Part shown: positions 50,074 through 59,858 of the stretch, piece by piece
How the letters are laid out: each line of letters begins with the position of its first letter
Position numbering within the stretch: the stretch's first letter is position 1
Assembly (NCBI GenBank): GCA_009774245.1
Contig: VSNM01000019.1
Span: 15,109 to 79,108 of the forward strand
Length of the DNA: 64,000 nucleotides
Reading direction: 5' to 3'
From: Lachnospiraceae bacterium
GTDB lineage: Bacteria; Bacillota; Clostridia; Lachnospirales; Lachnospiraceae
The notes under the pieces: model-generated
Told to the model about the DNA's origin: nothing
What the model saw: only the letters and a program-made list of their open reading frames with translations
The model's database searches: none
Program-made: the position numbers and the translations under genes

Positions 50074-50457
50074 TGAATCACCTTCCTTTTCTACATTATA
50101 TAGTTCAATTGTTGAAGTTGCAAGTTATTTCTCGTATACTCACCCCATACATCAACTTTTAAAATAGCATAACTAAAAAGTGCTGATAAAGTATTTGAGA
50201 AAAAACTTTATCAGCAACACCTTATTTTATTTAATGGCTATCTTCACGGTAATCTGCTGCCAGTAGGCTTGCTTATATACCCGATGTACGACCTTTTGAC
50301 AGAACTCCCCGCATTCCTCCAAGGATATTACAAAAGATTTGACCGATGAATAATACGTTTTACAAAGAAGTCTATCATCTCATTTTAGATAAAAACCGTC
50401 TTTTTCCTCTGTTTCATTTTACTGATATTTTCCAAGAATGCCCTAAAATCAAGGGGG
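50074..50457. other. Intergenic region downstream of prfA
   Basis: 384 bp. Apart from a terminator hairpin (50181-50216) it contains only a short plus-strand frame ending GYYKRFDR-stop near 50352 that looks like a fragment; no gene can be supported. Confidence 0.4.
50181..50216 (-). terminator. Terminator after the prfA operon
   Basis: TGCTGATAAAGT and ACTTTATCAGCA form a perfect 12-bp stem; on the minus strand it is followed by CTTTTTAG. It is about 240 bases beyond the prfA stop. Confidence 0.8.
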
Positions 50458-51540
50458 TCAGCCCGCCTGATTCATCTTCGCCAGCTTCGCGGCCTGGTCG
50501 GCGGCGATGCAGGCGTCAATGATCTCCTGGATGTCCCCGTTCATCACCTTGTCCAGTTTGTAAATCGTCAGGTTAATGCGGTGATCCGTCACGCGCCCCT
50601 GCGGAAAATTATAGGTACGAATCTTCTCGGAGCGGTCGCCCGTCCCGATCTGGCTCCTGCGCAGCTCCGCCTCCGCGTCGTGGCGCTGCTGCTGCTCGAT
50701 GTCGTACAGCTTTGCCCTGAGCAGCGCAAATGCTTTCGCCTTGTTCTGCAGCTGCGACTTCTCCGTCTGGCTGTACACGACGATTCCCGTCGGGTAATGC
50801 GTCAGGCGTACCGCGGAGTCCGTCGTGTTGACACACTGTCCGCCATTCCCGGACGCACGCATGACATCGATCCGGATATCCTTGTCCTCAATCACAATAT
50901 CGATGTCATCGTCGACCTCCGGCATCACCGCCACGCTGATCGTGGAAGTATGAATCCGTCCGCCCGACTCCGTTTCCGGCACGCGCTGTACGCGGTGCAC
51001 GCCCGACTCATACTTCATGACGGAGTACGCGCCCTGTCCCGAAATCGTAAATGTCACGCTCTTCATGCCGCCAATTCCGATCTCCTCGCACTCCGCAAGC
51101 TCGACCTTCCACCGCCTGCTCTCCGCGTAATGAACATACATTCTATATATTTCTGCTGCAAACAAAGCCGCCTCGTCACCGCCCGCGCCCGCGCGAATTT
51201 CCACAATGACATTCTTGTCGTCATTTGGATCTTTCGGGAGCAGCAGAATCTTCATCTCAGTCTCAAGCTCCTCGATGCGTTTCTTGGCATCACTCAGCTC
51301 CTCCTTGAGCATCTCCCGCATCTCCTCGTCGCTCTCGGAATCCAGCATCGACAGCGAATCCTCCACCGTCTCATTGCATTTCTTGTATTCTTTATACGCC
51401 TCAACGAGCGGCGTCAGGTCGCTCTGCTCCTTCATCAGCGCACGGAAACGCTTCTGATCCTCCGTGACCGTCGGCTCATTGAGCTCATTTAAGATTTCCT
51501 CAAAGCGGTGAAGCAAATCCTCCAACTTATCAAACATCAC
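50458..51540 (-). CDS. prfA: Peptide chain release factor 1
   Basis: 360 residues. The GGQ motif ([11 protein letters not shown], about 233) and the RF1 codon-recognition motif Pro-x-Thr ([12 protein letters not shown], about 185) identify RF1, not RF2. It ends translation at UAA and UAG. The neighbour prmC, which methylates the GGQ glutamine, is immediately upstream in the operon. Length and organisation are normal. Confidence 0.97.
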   Translation of the reverse strand: MMFDKLEDLLHRFEEILNELNEPTVTEDQKRFRALMKEQSDLTPLVEAYKEYKKCNETVEDSLSMLDSESDEEMREMLKEELSDAKKRIEELETEMKILLLPKDPNDDKNVIVEIRAGAGGDEAALFAAEIYRMYVHYAESRRWKVELAECEEIGIGGMKSVTFTISGQGAYSVMKYESGVHRVQRVPETESGGRIHTSTISVAVMPEVDDDIDIVIEDKDIRIDVMRASGNGGQCVNTTDSAVRLTHYPTGIVVYSQTEKSQLQNKAKAFALLRAKLYDIEQQQRHDAEAELRRSQIGTGDRSEKIRTYNFPQGRVTDHRINLTIYKLDKVMNGDIQEIIDACIAADQAAKLAKMNQAG

Positions 51541-51583
51541 AAAACCTCCTCCTACTCTTATCTAAAGTCGCTGCGCGGCAGCA

Positions 51584-52444
51584 CTAAAATCCCTTCACGC
51601 CGCTGACCACCCTGTCCAGTCCGGCATAATCCTTAACTACCTCAACCTGCACAAAACCTGCCTCCCGCATGAGGGACGCCACAGCCTCACCCTGACCGCA
51701 GCCAATCTCAAACAGCAGATGCGCGCCCTTTCGCATATGCGCAGGCGCCTCTGTGACAATCCTTCTATAAAAATCCAGTCCATCCGCCCCTCCGTCGAGC
51801 GCCATTACCGGCTCGTATTCACGCACCTCCGGCATCAGTGTGTCAATCACAGCCGTCTCTATATAGGGCGGATTGGACACAATCATGTCAAACAGCCTGT
51901 CCGTCGTCCTATCTGACACAAAATCCGCAAGCGGTGCGAACAGATCACCCTCAAGAAAAGAAGCCTCGAGCTGGAGCTGCTGCGCATTCTCCCGCGCAAC
52001 TGTCAGGGCTTCCCCGGAAAGATCAATCCCAATGCCCTCGCACTCGTTGCTGTACCTGAGCAGGCTCAGCAGAATACAGCCGGAACCCGTGCACAGGTCA
52101 AGAATGCGCATGCCGTCGCCGAGGTGCCGCATCGCCTCCTCGACAAGAATCTCCGTATCCTGCCTCGGTATCAGCGTATGCTCGTTCACCTTGAACCAGA
52201 GCCCCATAAATTCCTGGCCGCCGACAATGTGCTGCAGCGGAACACGCTCTGCCCGCTTTTCTATGACTGTCCTGTAAAACTGTTCCTCCATGCTACTGCG
52301 CCCACGGTCTGCATGGACGATCAGCTCATTTCTGTCCGTGCGGCAGATATACTCGAGCAAAAGCCTCGCGTCCAGTGCAGCCTCCGCGGCGCCTGCTGCC
52401 TCGAGCGCGTGCTTTCCATACTCATACAATTCCCCGTACGTCAT
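51584..52444 (-). CDS. prmC: Release factor glutamine methyltransferase
   Basis: 286 residues. SAM-binding LDLCTGSGCILLSLL (about 115) and the catalytic motif SNPPYIETAVI (about 185) are characteristic of PrmC/HemK. The N-terminal helical domain binds RF1/RF2. It methylates the GGQ Gln of the release factors, and it lies next to prfA. Its start overlaps the DUF1385 stop by 4 bases (ATGA). Confidence 0.96.
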   Translation of the reverse strand: MTYGELYEYGKHALEAAGAAEAALDARLLLEYICRTDRNELIVHADRGRSSMEEQFYRTVIEKRAERVPLQHIVGGQEFMGLWFKVNEHTLIPRQDTEILVEEAMRHLGDGMRILDLCTGSGCILLSLLRYSNECEGIGIDLSGEALTVARENAQQLQLEASFLEGDLFAPLADFVSDRTTDRLFDMIVSNPPYIETAVIDTLMPEVREYEPVMALDGGADGLDFYRRIVTEAPAHMRKGAHLLFEIGCGQGEAVASLMREAGFVQVEVVKDYAGLDRVVSGVKGF

Positions 52445-53409
52445 AAATCCTCCGCCTCGTACCCAAATGTCTCCTCCAGATAAGCTTTCCAGTCAAACAC
52501 CGCCTCGACAGACGCGATGGCGACCGCCACCATATCCTCGTCGGGCTCCCTGGTCGTCAGCCGCTGCATCCACATGCCCGGCGCGGAAATAATGCGGATC
52601 AGCACATTGTTGCTCCGCCCGGCAAGCCGGATGATCTCATAGGAGATTCCCGCGATCACAGGCACCAGAAGCAACCGCAGGACGAGCTTCAGCACCATAT
52701 TGTCAACGCGGATAAAAAAGAATACGATCACACTCACAAGCACGACAAACAACAGAAAGCTGGTTCCACAGCGCTTGTGCTGCCTCGAACTCCTCATGAC
52801 ATTCTTTACATTGAGCGGACGCCCTCTCTCGATGCAGTTGATGCACTTGTGCTCCGCCCCGTGATACATATACAACCGCCTGATATCCTTCATGAGCGAT
52901 ATCGCTGCGATATATCCCACAAAGATCATTATGCGCAACACGCCCTCCAATATCGCCACCAGGCTTGCATTTCGGATATATTTTCCCAACAAATCTGATA
53001 TCAGAAACGGCAGTAACATAAAGAGCGCCACAGCGATGACGACAGAGACGGCGACTGTGATTCCCATCATAATGTCATCTGCTCTGCCTCCCGATGCCTT
53101 TTTCTCCGGCTCTTTTGCCGTCGGCTGACTTGCCGTATCTTCTTCCTCCTCATAAAACGACGCTGAATGCATCGTCACCCTCATCCCCAGTACAAGGGAA
53201 TCTATAAAAGCAAATACCCCCCTGATCAGCGGAAGTTTTGCAAACTTCTTATCCCCACAGATTCCCTGATATTCCTCAACCTGGACATCAATATCTCCGT
53301 CAGGCTTACGCACTGCCACAGCATATTTCGTCTTGTTCTTCATCATCACGCCCTCCAGAACCGCCTGTCCGCCGATTCCAGAGTACTGTGCCTGTCTCTT
53401 CTTCGCCAT
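52441..53409 (-). CDS. DUF1385 membrane protein
   Basis: 322 residues. N-terminal motif YSGIGGQAVLEGVMMKNKTK and MYHGAEHKCINCIERGRPL are diagnostic for DUF1385, and four to five membrane spans occupy 130-260. The cellular role is unknown, but the family is regularly found between rpmE and prmC in Clostridia, as here. The ATG follows AAGGGG at a usual spacing. Confidence 0.92.
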   Translation of the reverse strand: MAKKRQAQYSGIGGQAVLEGVMMKNKTKYAVAVRKPDGDIDVQVEEYQGICGDKKFAKLPLIRGVFAFIDSLVLGMRVTMHSASFYEEEEDTASQPTAKEPEKKASGGRADDIMMGITVAVSVVIAVALFMLLPFLISDLLGKYIRNASLVAILEGVLRIMIFVGYIAAISLMKDIRRLYMYHGAEHKCINCIERGRPLNVKNVMRSSRQHKRCGTSFLLFVVLVSVIVFFFIRVDNMVLKLVLRLLLVPVIAGISYEIIRLAGRSNNVLIRIISAPGMWMQRLTTREPDEDMVAVAIASVEAVFDWKAYLEETFGYEAEDL

Positions 53410-53443
53410 TCATCTTACCCCTTTAAAAATAATCAAGTATGGT

Positions 53444-53483
53444 AGCAAAAACGAAAGGTTGAGATATCCTTTACCTCAACCTT
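53444..53483 (-). terminator. Terminator between rpmE and DUF1385
   Basis: AAGGTTGAG and CTCAACCTT (minus strand), with TCGTTTTTG after the second arm. It would reduce read-through from rpmE into the downstream genes. Confidence 0.8.
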
Positions 53484-53494
53484 GTTTCCGCTAC

Positions 53495-53701
53495 TTATTT
53501 GCTTTCTACGCCGTACTTCTTATTGAACTTATCAATACGTCCACGCGCCGATGCAGCCTTTTGCTGTCCTGTGTAGAATGAATGGCACTTTGAACAAACT
53601 TCCACATGGATCTCAGGCTTCGTAGAACCTGTCACAAAAGTGTTTCCGCAGTTGCAGGTAACAGTTGCCTGATAGTAATTTGGATGGATTCCTTCTCTCA
53701 T
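53495..53701 (-). CDS. rpmE: Ribosomal protein L31
   Basis: 68 residues from [14 protein letters not shown] (ATG 53699-53701 behind GAGGTGAG); an in-frame ATG upstream is not needed. It is the zinc-binding C+ type: TCNCGN and [13 protein letters not shown] supply the cysteines. It is a component of the 50S subunit. It lies between rho and DUF1385 as usual in this lineage. Confidence 0.95.
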   Translation of the reverse strand: MREGIHPNYYQATVTCNCGNTFVTGSTKPEIHVEVCSKCHSFYTGQQKAASARGRIDKFNKKYGVESK

Positions 53702-53823
53702 TGCTCTCACCTCTCTATAAATCAATCAAATTTGTTTTCCTATACTTGTCTGCATAAACAGCTTTTTTATTGTATCACAGCTTTTCTTTCTGTGCAAGCA
53801 CTTTTTATTGATTTTTTAAATGT

Positions 53824-55377
53824 CTATATAAATTTCATCTTTTTCACGGTCGCCACAAATTCCGCATTGTTTTTCGTGCGGTAGAACATGTCAAGTATCT
53901 TGTCCACAGCCTCGTCCGACTTCATCCCGTTGAGCGCCTTGCGCATCACGTTGATCGCATCGAGTTCATCCGGCGTCAGCAGCAGATCCTCGCGCCTCGT
54001 ACCGGATTTGGGGATATCGATCGCCGGAAATACCCGCTTCTCGGAGAGCTTCCTGTCAAGAACCATCTCCATGTTGCCGGTTCCCTTAAATTCCTCGTAC
54101 ACCACATCGTCCATCTTGGAGCCCGTATCAACGAGCGCTGTCGCAAGGATTGTAAGGCTCCCGCCCTCGCGCATGTTTCTCGCCGCACCGAAGAAACGCT
54201 TTGGCATATGCAGCGCTGCCGGATCAAGTCCTCCGGATAATGTGCGCCCGCTTGGCGGAACGGTGAGGTTGTAGGCGCGTGTCAGTCTGGTGATGCTGTC
54301 GAGCAGGATACAGACATCTTTTCTGTGCTCCACAAGGCGCTTCGCACGCTCGATCACCATCTCGGCAACTCTCTTGTGATGCTCCGGCAGCTCGTCGAAG
54401 GTCGAGTAGATGACCTCAACATTCGGCCCCTGTATCGCCTCCTTGATATCGGTGACTTCCTCAGGCCGCTCATCGATCAGCAAAATGATCATGTGCATAT
54501 CCGGCGCCGTTTTCAGGATCGACTTTGCCACTTCCTTTAGCAGTGTTGTCTTGCCGGCCTTTGGCGGCGACACGATCATACCGCGCTGCCCCTTGCCGAC
54601 AGGACTCATCAGATCCATAATCCGCATCGCCACACTGGCGCCCGGCGTCTCCAATTTGATGCGCTTATCCGGAAAGACTGGCGTCATATCCTCAAAACTG
54701 CGCCTCCTTGTGGCAAGCTCGGGCGGAAATCCATTCACCTTCTTCAGATATAAAAGCGCGCTAAACTTCTCATTCATCGTCTTGATGCGCGTATTTCCTT
54801 CTATAATATCCCCCGTGCGCAGTCCGAAACGGCGAATCTGGCTCGGCGCCACATACACGTCATTCTCACCAGGCAGAAAGTTCTCGCTTCTGATAAAGCC
54901 AAAACCATCCGGCATCACCTCGAGAATCCCCCTTGCAGTCATACCGCTGTCAAGCTCAGACGGAAACTTCTCATCCGACTGCCTGTTCTCAACTCCCTCC
55001 GGCGCTGTCCGTTGTTCCCTCGCCGGACGCTCCGCGTTATTACCGTTATTATTGTCAGCCGTAGAAGCCTTCTGCTCTCTCGGCGTCCTCTCTGCATTGT
55101 TCCCCCCATTCTGCTCTCTCGGCGTTCTCTCCCTGCGCTCATGCCGGTTCACCTTGTCCCCGGAATTGTTTGAAGATGCCGCAAAGGACGGCTCTCTCAT
55201 ACCGCGAAGCACAGGCTTTGGCTCGACGTCCTTCCCCGCCTCCTTGTCTTTCTCATCCTCAGCCAGCATTAGTTCAATCAATTCTGCCTTTTTTAGTCCG
55301 CTTATGCGTTTCATTCCGCGTGCCTTTGCGATCTCTCTCAGCTCGGCAAGCGCCAGCGATTCGTATTTCTCCCTCAT
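53824..55377 (-). CDS. rho: Transcription termination factor Rho
   Basis: 517 residues. The N-terminal SAP-like segment (YESLALAELREIAKARGM) is followed by a Gly/Asn/Arg/Glu-rich insertion (about 70-140, repeats of ERTPREQNGGNNAE), then the RNA-binding domain (about 145-200). The ATPase core has PPKAGKTTLLKEVAK (Walker A), ILLIDERPEEVTD and the GGLDPAALHMPKRFFGAARN Q-loop region. The insert resembles that of other Clostridia and Actinobacteria Rho proteins and lengthens the usual about 420 residues. The helicase hexamer ends transcription of RNAs without strong hairpins. Confidence 0.97.
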   Translation of the reverse strand: MREKYESLALAELREIAKARGMKRISGLKKAELIELMLAEDEKDKEAGKDVEPKPVLRGMREPSFAASSNNSGDKVNRHERRERTPREQNGGNNAERTPREQKASTADNNNGNNAERPAREQRTAPEGVENRQSDEKFPSELDSGMTARGILEVMPDGFGFIRSENFLPGENDVYVAPSQIRRFGLRTGDIIEGNTRIKTMNEKFSALLYLKKVNGFPPELATRRRSFEDMTPVFPDKRIKLETPGASVAMRIMDLMSPVGKGQRGMIVSPPKAGKTTLLKEVAKSILKTAPDMHMIILLIDERPEEVTDIKEAIQGPNVEVIYSTFDELPEHHKRVAEMVIERAKRLVEHRKDVCILLDSITRLTRAYNLTVPPSGRTLSGGLDPAALHMPKRFFGAARNMREGGSLTILATALVDTGSKMDDVVYEEFKGTGNMEMVLDRKLSEKRVFPAIDIPKSGTRREDLLLTPDELDAINVMRKALNGMKSDEAVDKILDMFYRTKNNAEFVATVKKMKFI

Positions 55378-55727
55378 AAAATGTACCAGATTTTTCCTTT
55401 CTTAATATTATATTTTTATTTCATTTAAAAAAATAAGCAAATTTATCATGAAAATATATCATAAAAATAAAAAACTTCACACTGTTATATATTTCTATTA
55501 TTATTATGGAAAATATTTGGAATTGTTGTTCCGTATCGCTGCCCAATACAGCCATACAAAAAATGAACAGACATTGTCCTAAGATTTTACTGTAAATTCA
55601 TTATAACTCATTTTTCTCAAAATAGGAAGAAGAATTTATTGCGATTTACAAAATTTTAGTATACATTATATTAAGAATGCTTTTCGCAAAAGGATTTTAT
55701 ATGATTTATGAAAAGGAGATTTTACAT
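55378..55727. other. AT-rich divergent intergenic region (rho / malic enzyme)
   Basis: 350 bp between two divergently oriented genes. It contains TTGCGA (55639-55644) followed by TATACA and TATATT boxes at non-ideal spacing, so a promoter for the malic enzyme gene is likely but not defined. No RNA gene or repeat was recognised. Confidence 0.4.
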
Positions 55728-56894
55728 ATGGCAACTCAAATGACAATTCAAGAACAGGCGTTAGCCCTTCACAAAGAATGGAACGGAAAACTCGAGACAG
55801 TGTCCAAAACACCAGTCAAATCAAGGGAAGCGCTGTCGCTCGCATACACTCCCGGCGTGGCAGAGCCCTGTAAAGTAATCGCAAAGGACAAGGAGGCCGC
55901 CTACCAGTATACCATGAAGGCCAACACCGTGGCTGTTGTCTCTGATGGCAGCGCCGTCCTCGGCCTTGGCAATATCGGTCCTTACGCCGCGATGCCGGTC
56001 ATGGAAGGAAAAGCAGTTCTCTTCAAGGAATTTGGCGGCGTGAACGCGGTTCCCATCTGTCTCGACACACAGGACACGGAGGAGATCATCAAGGCAGTCA
56101 CATGGCTTGCACCGGCTTACGGTGGCATCAACCTCGAGGATATCAGTGCGCCGCGGTGCTTTGAGATCGAAGAACGCCTGAAAGAAATCCTCGACATCCC
56201 CGTGTTTCACGACGACCAGCACGGCACTGCGATCGTCGTTCTCGCCGGGATTATCAACGCGCTCAAGGTCGTCGGAAAACAGAAAGAAAACTGCAAGGTT
56301 GTCGTAAACGGCGCCGGGAGTGCGGGTGTCGCCATCACAAAACTCCTGCTGACATACGGCTTTTCAAACGTAATTATGTGCGATAAAGTCGGCATCGTGT
56401 CAACCTCCACCGAAGGATTGAACTGGATGCAGGAAAAGATGGCAAAGATCACCAACCCAAACAACGAAACCGGTACACTCGCCGACGCCCTGAGAGGCGC
56501 GGACATCTTTGTCGGCGTGTCCGCACCGAATATCGTAACACCTGATATGGTTCGTTCCATGGCTGCCGACTCCATTCTCTTTGCCATGGCAAATCCCACG
56601 CCGGAGATCATGCCTGACGTGGCAAAGGCAGCAGGCGCGCGCGTCGTTGGCACTGGCAGAAGCGATTTCCCGAACCAGGTCAACAATGTCGTCGCATTCC
56701 CGGGCATCTTCAAAGGCGCTCTCGAGGGACGCGCCACACAGATCACCGAGGAGATGAAGCTGGCTGCCGCGAACGCGATCGCAGGACTTGTGCCCGACGA
56801 CGAGCTAAGCGAGGACAACATCATGCCGGAGGCATTTAATCCAAAGGTCGCAGAACTTGTTGCAGAAGCCGTCAAATCCCACATTACCAAATAG
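55728..56894 (+). CDS. NAD(P)-dependent malic enzyme (short form)
   Basis: 388 residues, starting at ATG 55728 behind AAAAGGAG; earlier in-frame ATGs lack such a site. The short bacterial malic enzyme shows LSLAYTPGVAEPCK (about 36-49), FHDDQHGTAIVVLAGIINAL (metal and active site, about 162) and the nucleotide fold VVNGAGSAGVAITKLL. It oxidatively decarboxylates malate to pyruvate. There is no phosphotransacetylase-like extension. It starts a plus-strand run with the radical SAM and DUF4364 genes. Confidence 0.95.
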   Translation: MATQMTIQEQALALHKEWNGKLETVSKTPVKSREALSLAYTPGVAEPCKVIAKDKEAAYQYTMKANTVAVVSDGSAVLGLGNIGPYAAMPVMEGKAVLFKEFGGVNAVPICLDTQDTEEIIKAVTWLAPAYGGINLEDISAPRCFEIEERLKEILDIPVFHDDQHGTAIVVLAGIINALKVVGKQKENCKVVVNGAGSAGVAITKLLLTYGFSNVIMCDKVGIVSTSTEGLNWMQEKMAKITNPNNETGTLADALRGADIFVGVSAPNIVTPDMVRSMAADSILFAMANPTPEIMPDVAKAAGARVVGTGRSDFPNQVNNVVAFPGIFKGALEGRATQITEEMKLAAANAIAGLVPDDELSEDNIMPEAFNPKVAELVAEAVKSHITK

Positions 56895-56906
56895 GACACG
56901 CGATCA

Positions 56907-57863
56907 ATGATGCTCTGGAATGACAAGCCCTACCACTCTCTTGACTATGAACTCAAACAAATCTATGGTGAGAAAATATACAAAATTGCCCTCGACGCCG
57001 GCATGACCTGTCCGAACCGTGACGGGACATGCGGTACCCGGGGCTGTATCTTCTGCAGCGCGGGAGGAAGCGGTGACTTTGCAGCCAGAAAAGCTTCCAC
57101 CAAGACCTCCGCTGCCTCGCAGCTTGCACAGGGAAAACAATACTTTCGCGGCAAAAATATCGGACGTCATTTTATCGCGTATTTCCAGGCGTACACAAAC
57201 ACTTACGCACCGGCCGCCAGACTGGAAGCGCTCTACCGCGAGGCGCTGGACGAACCCTCTGTCGTTGGAATATCCATCGCCACAAGACCAGACTGTCTCG
57301 GCGATAATGTACTCTCGCTGCTTGACCAGTTAAACAGGGAATATTCGGACAAATTCATCTGGATTGAACTCGGGCTGCAAACCATTCACGAGGACACGGC
57401 CATGCTTATCCGGCGCGGGTATCCGCTCTCCGTATTTGAACAGGCAGTCATTTGTCTCCGTGAAATCGCTGTCCCATCAATAGCACATGTTATTATTGGT
57501 CTTCCCGGCGAGGACAGATCCATGATGCTTGAAACCTGCCGTTTTCTCGCCGAAAGAGATATCAGCGGAATTAAATTGCAGCTGCTACACGTCTTAAAAA
57601 ACACGGATTTAGTCGAATTATACGAGAAGAAAACATTTGATATTCTTGACATGATGGAGTATATTGATATCATCATCTCCTGTCTCGAAGTATTGCCTCC
57701 CGATATGGTGATACACCGCGTAACTGGTGATGGTCCTAGAGCTCTGCTGCTCGCACCTCTGTGGAGCCTTGACAAGAGGCGTGTCCTCAACACACTCCAC
57801 CAGGAAATGCAAAGGCGCGGCACCTGGCAGTCCAGAACCTATGAAACAAAAAAGAACGCATAA
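56907..57863 (+). CDS. TIGR01212-family radical SAM protein (YtqA/YhcC-like)
   Basis: 318 residues. The iron-sulfur region CPNRDGTCGTRGCIFCSAGG has the spaced cysteines of the TIGR01212 group (not the common CxxxCxxC). FIAYFQAYTNTYAPAARLE and VVGISIATRPDCLGD follow. It is an uncharacterised radical SAM enzyme conserved in Firmicutes and Proteobacteria and possibly acts on tRNA or small molecules. It begins 12 bases after the malic enzyme stop. Extra Cys residues beyond the cluster are typical for the family. Confidence 0.9.
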   Translation: MMLWNDKPYHSLDYELKQIYGEKIYKIALDAGMTCPNRDGTCGTRGCIFCSAGGSGDFAARKASTKTSAASQLAQGKQYFRGKNIGRHFIAYFQAYTNTYAPAARLEALYREALDEPSVVGISIATRPDCLGDNVLSLLDQLNREYSDKFIWIELGLQTIHEDTAMLIRRGYPLSVFEQAVICLREIAVPSIAHVIIGLPGEDRSMMLETCRFLAERDISGIKLQLLHVLKNTDLVELYEKKTFDILDMMEYIDIIISCLEVLPPDMVIHRVTGDGPRALLLAPLWSLDKRRVLNTLHQEMQRRGTWQSRTYETKKNA

Positions 57864-57890
57864 AGCACAAACCCAAAGGAGCGGTAATCC

Positions 57891-58406
57891 ATGACACAAG
57901 ACCCGTTGACATTATACAAACTGATTGTCTTATATATGCTAAATAAAGTGAATTTCAAGCTGTCTTACTCACAGATCAGCAGCTTTCTCCTCGAAAAAGA
58001 GTACACTTCTTTCATGACACTGCAGGAAGTGATCTCTGACCTGCAGGAGACGGAACTGATCAAGACAGACACTTCCATGAACCGCACCTTCTTCTCTATC
58101 ACTGATGAGGGACGCAGTACACTGTCCTATTTTGAGAACCGCATCGGAGACGCCATCATCGATGACATTGATTCGTTTCTCGCCGAGAGGCATCTCGAAT
58201 TGAAAAACGAGGCGTCGATCATCGCGAAATACTATAAGACCACCTCCGGAGAGTATGAGGCGGAACTGATCGCAAGAGAAAAGGAGATCGAGCTTGTAAA
58301 CATCAAGATCTCCGTCCCCGCGGAAGAAATGGCAAAATCCATCTGTGAGAACTGGTACGACAAAAATGAACAGATCTACAAATATTTAATGGAGACGCTT
58401 TTCTAA
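57891..58406 (+). CDS. DUF4364 family protein
   Basis: 171 residues with a winged-helix-like N-terminal region (LTLYKLIVLYMLNKVNFKL, about 4-22, and SFMTLQEVISDLQETELIKT) and a mostly beta C-terminal half. The family is restricted mainly to Clostridia and is thought to be a PadR-like transcription factor, but has no known targets. It follows the radical SAM gene at 28 bp and converges on rarA with a 4-bp overlap. Confidence 0.87.
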   Translation: MTQDPLTLYKLIVLYMLNKVNFKLSYSQISSFLLEKEYTSFMTLQEVISDLQETELIKTDTSMNRTFFSITDEGRSTLSYFENRIGDAIIDDIDSFLAERHLELKNEASIIAKYYKTTSGEYEAELIAREKEIELVNIKISVPAEEMAKSICENWYDKNEQIYKYLMETLF

Positions 58407-59767
58407 GCGTCCCCATTCTCCTTTTCATTCTCTTTTTCGTTCCCCTGTGCCTCTGCCTTAATCCGCTGCATATGCTCCCTGATCTTTGCCTCATAACCGT
58501 TCCACGACGGCTCATAGAATTTCTTTCCTGTGAGCTCGTATGGAAGATACTGCTGCTCCACATAATGATTTTTGTAGTCATGGGCATATTTATAACCCGT
58601 TCCATGTCCCAGTTTTGCCGCCCCCTTGTAATGTGCGTCCTGCAGGTGCGTCGGTATGGGCAGGTTCCCGCTCCGGCCAATCTCCTCATTTGCCGCAAAG
58701 ATCGCGTTGCAGGCCGCGTTGCTCTTGGGCGCACACGCCATATAGGAAGCCGCCTGCGCGAGAATGATCTGCGCCTCCGGCATACCGATGCGCTCCACCG
58801 CAAGCGATGCGCTCACCGCCACCGTTAACGCCATGGGATCTGCGTTTCCGACATCCTCCGCGGCACAGATCATGATGCGGCGCGCGATAAACGCAACCTG
58901 TTCTCCCGCGTAGAGCATCTTCGCCAGATAGTACACTGCCGCGTCCGGATCGGAACCGCGCATACTCTTAATAAACGCCGATATCGTATCATAGTGATTA
59001 TCTCCGGTTTTGTCATACCGCACACGCCGCTTCTGGATACACTCCTGCGCCACATCGATCGTGATATGAATTTTCCCATCCTCACTCCTGTCCGTCGTCA
59101 TGATACCCAGTTCTATGGCATTGAGTGCATGCCGCGCGTCACCGCCCGATAAATCCGCCAGAAATTCCAACGCATCCTCGTCGATCTCGGCGTCATAACT
59201 GCCCATCCCCTTCTCTGTGTCATACACGGCCCTTTTTAGCAGTTCCTTGATATCGCCCTTCTCCAGAGGCTTTAACTCAAAGATCACAGAGCGCGAGATC
59301 AGCGCCCCGTTCACCTCAAAATACGGATTCTCCGTTGTTGCACCGATCAGAATGATCGTTCCGTCCTCCACGAAAGGCAGCAGATAATCCTGCTGACCCT
59401 TGTTAAAGCGATGGATCTCGTCAATGAACAGAATCGTGCGTTTTGCATACATAGCAAGCGTTTCTTTTGCCTTGTCAATGACCTCCTCCATGTCCTTCTT
59501 GCCCGCGACAGTCGCATTGATCTGCGTAAACTCGGCGCTCGTCGTATTCGCGATCACCTTCGCCAGCGTCGTCTTGCCCGTCCCAGGTGGTCCATAAAAA
59601 ATAACAGAGCTTATCTTATCTGCCTTGATCGCCCTGTACAAAAGCTTGTCTTTTCCAATAATATGCGACTGCCCCACGACCTCCTCCAAGGTCGTGGGGC
59701 GGAGTCTTGCCGCCAATGGGGACTCCTTCTCCTGTGTCATCGTTCTCATATATTCAAATAAATCCAT
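58403..59767 (-). CDS. rarA: Replication-associated recombination protein A (RarA/MgsA)
   Basis: 454 residues from MDLFEYMRTMTQEKESPLAA (ATG 59765-59767 behind GGGAGA). AAA+ ATPase motifs: IFYGPPGTGKTTLAKVI (about 40-56), TILFIDEIHRFNKGQQDYLL (Walker B), GATTENPYFEVNGAL (sensor 1) and GGDARHALNAIE (sensor 2). The C-terminal part forms the tetramerisation domain. It acts at stalled replication forks. The DNA for PTTLEEVVG contains a 28-bp perfect palindrome. Confidence 0.95.
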   Translation of the reverse strand: MDLFEYMRTMTQEKESPLAARLRPTTLEEVVGQSHIIGKDKLLYRAIKADKISSVIFYGPPGTGKTTLAKVIANTTSAEFTQINATVAGKKDMEEVIDKAKETLAMYAKRTILFIDEIHRFNKGQQDYLLPFVEDGTIILIGATTENPYFEVNGALISRSVIFELKPLEKGDIKELLKRAVYDTEKGMGSYDAEIDEDALEFLADLSGGDARHALNAIELGIMTTDRSEDGKIHITIDVAQECIQKRRVRYDKTGDNHYDTISAFIKSMRGSDPDAAVYYLAKMLYAGEQVAFIARRIMICAAEDVGNADPMALTVAVSASLAVERIGMPEAQIILAQAASYMACAPKSNAACNAIFAANEEIGRSGNLPIPTHLQDAHYKGAAKLGHGTGYKYAHDYKNHYVEQQYLPYELTGKKFYEPSWNGYEAKIREHMQRIKAEAQGNEKENEKENGDA

Positions 59768-59786
59768 CTGACATTCTCCCAAAACT

Positions 59787-59828
59787 CATACATGTGGGCA
59801 GGAATCACTTTTCCCACCCACATGTATG
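59787..59828 (-). terminator. Hairpin between acyl-CoA synthetase and rarA
   Basis: CATACATGTGGG and CCCACATGTATG form a 12-bp stem with an 18-base loop. On the minus strand it follows the acyl-CoA synthetase gene and ends AGTTTTGGG, so the T-run is short. It could be a terminator or an mRNA hairpin before rarA. Confidence 0.5.
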
Positions 59829-59858
59829 TCTGACTTATCTACTGCAACTAAACCTTCT

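Noticed and set aside
50281..50352. Short plus-strand frame ending GYYKRFDR-stop
   Set aside because: Too short, with no start site or family; may be a fragment but cannot be supported.
59660..59705. Perfect 28-bp palindrome around CCCCACGACC...GGTCGTGGGG
   Set aside because: It lies in the coding sequence for PTTLEEVVG in rarA, where the codons explain the symmetry; no regulatory role can be argued.
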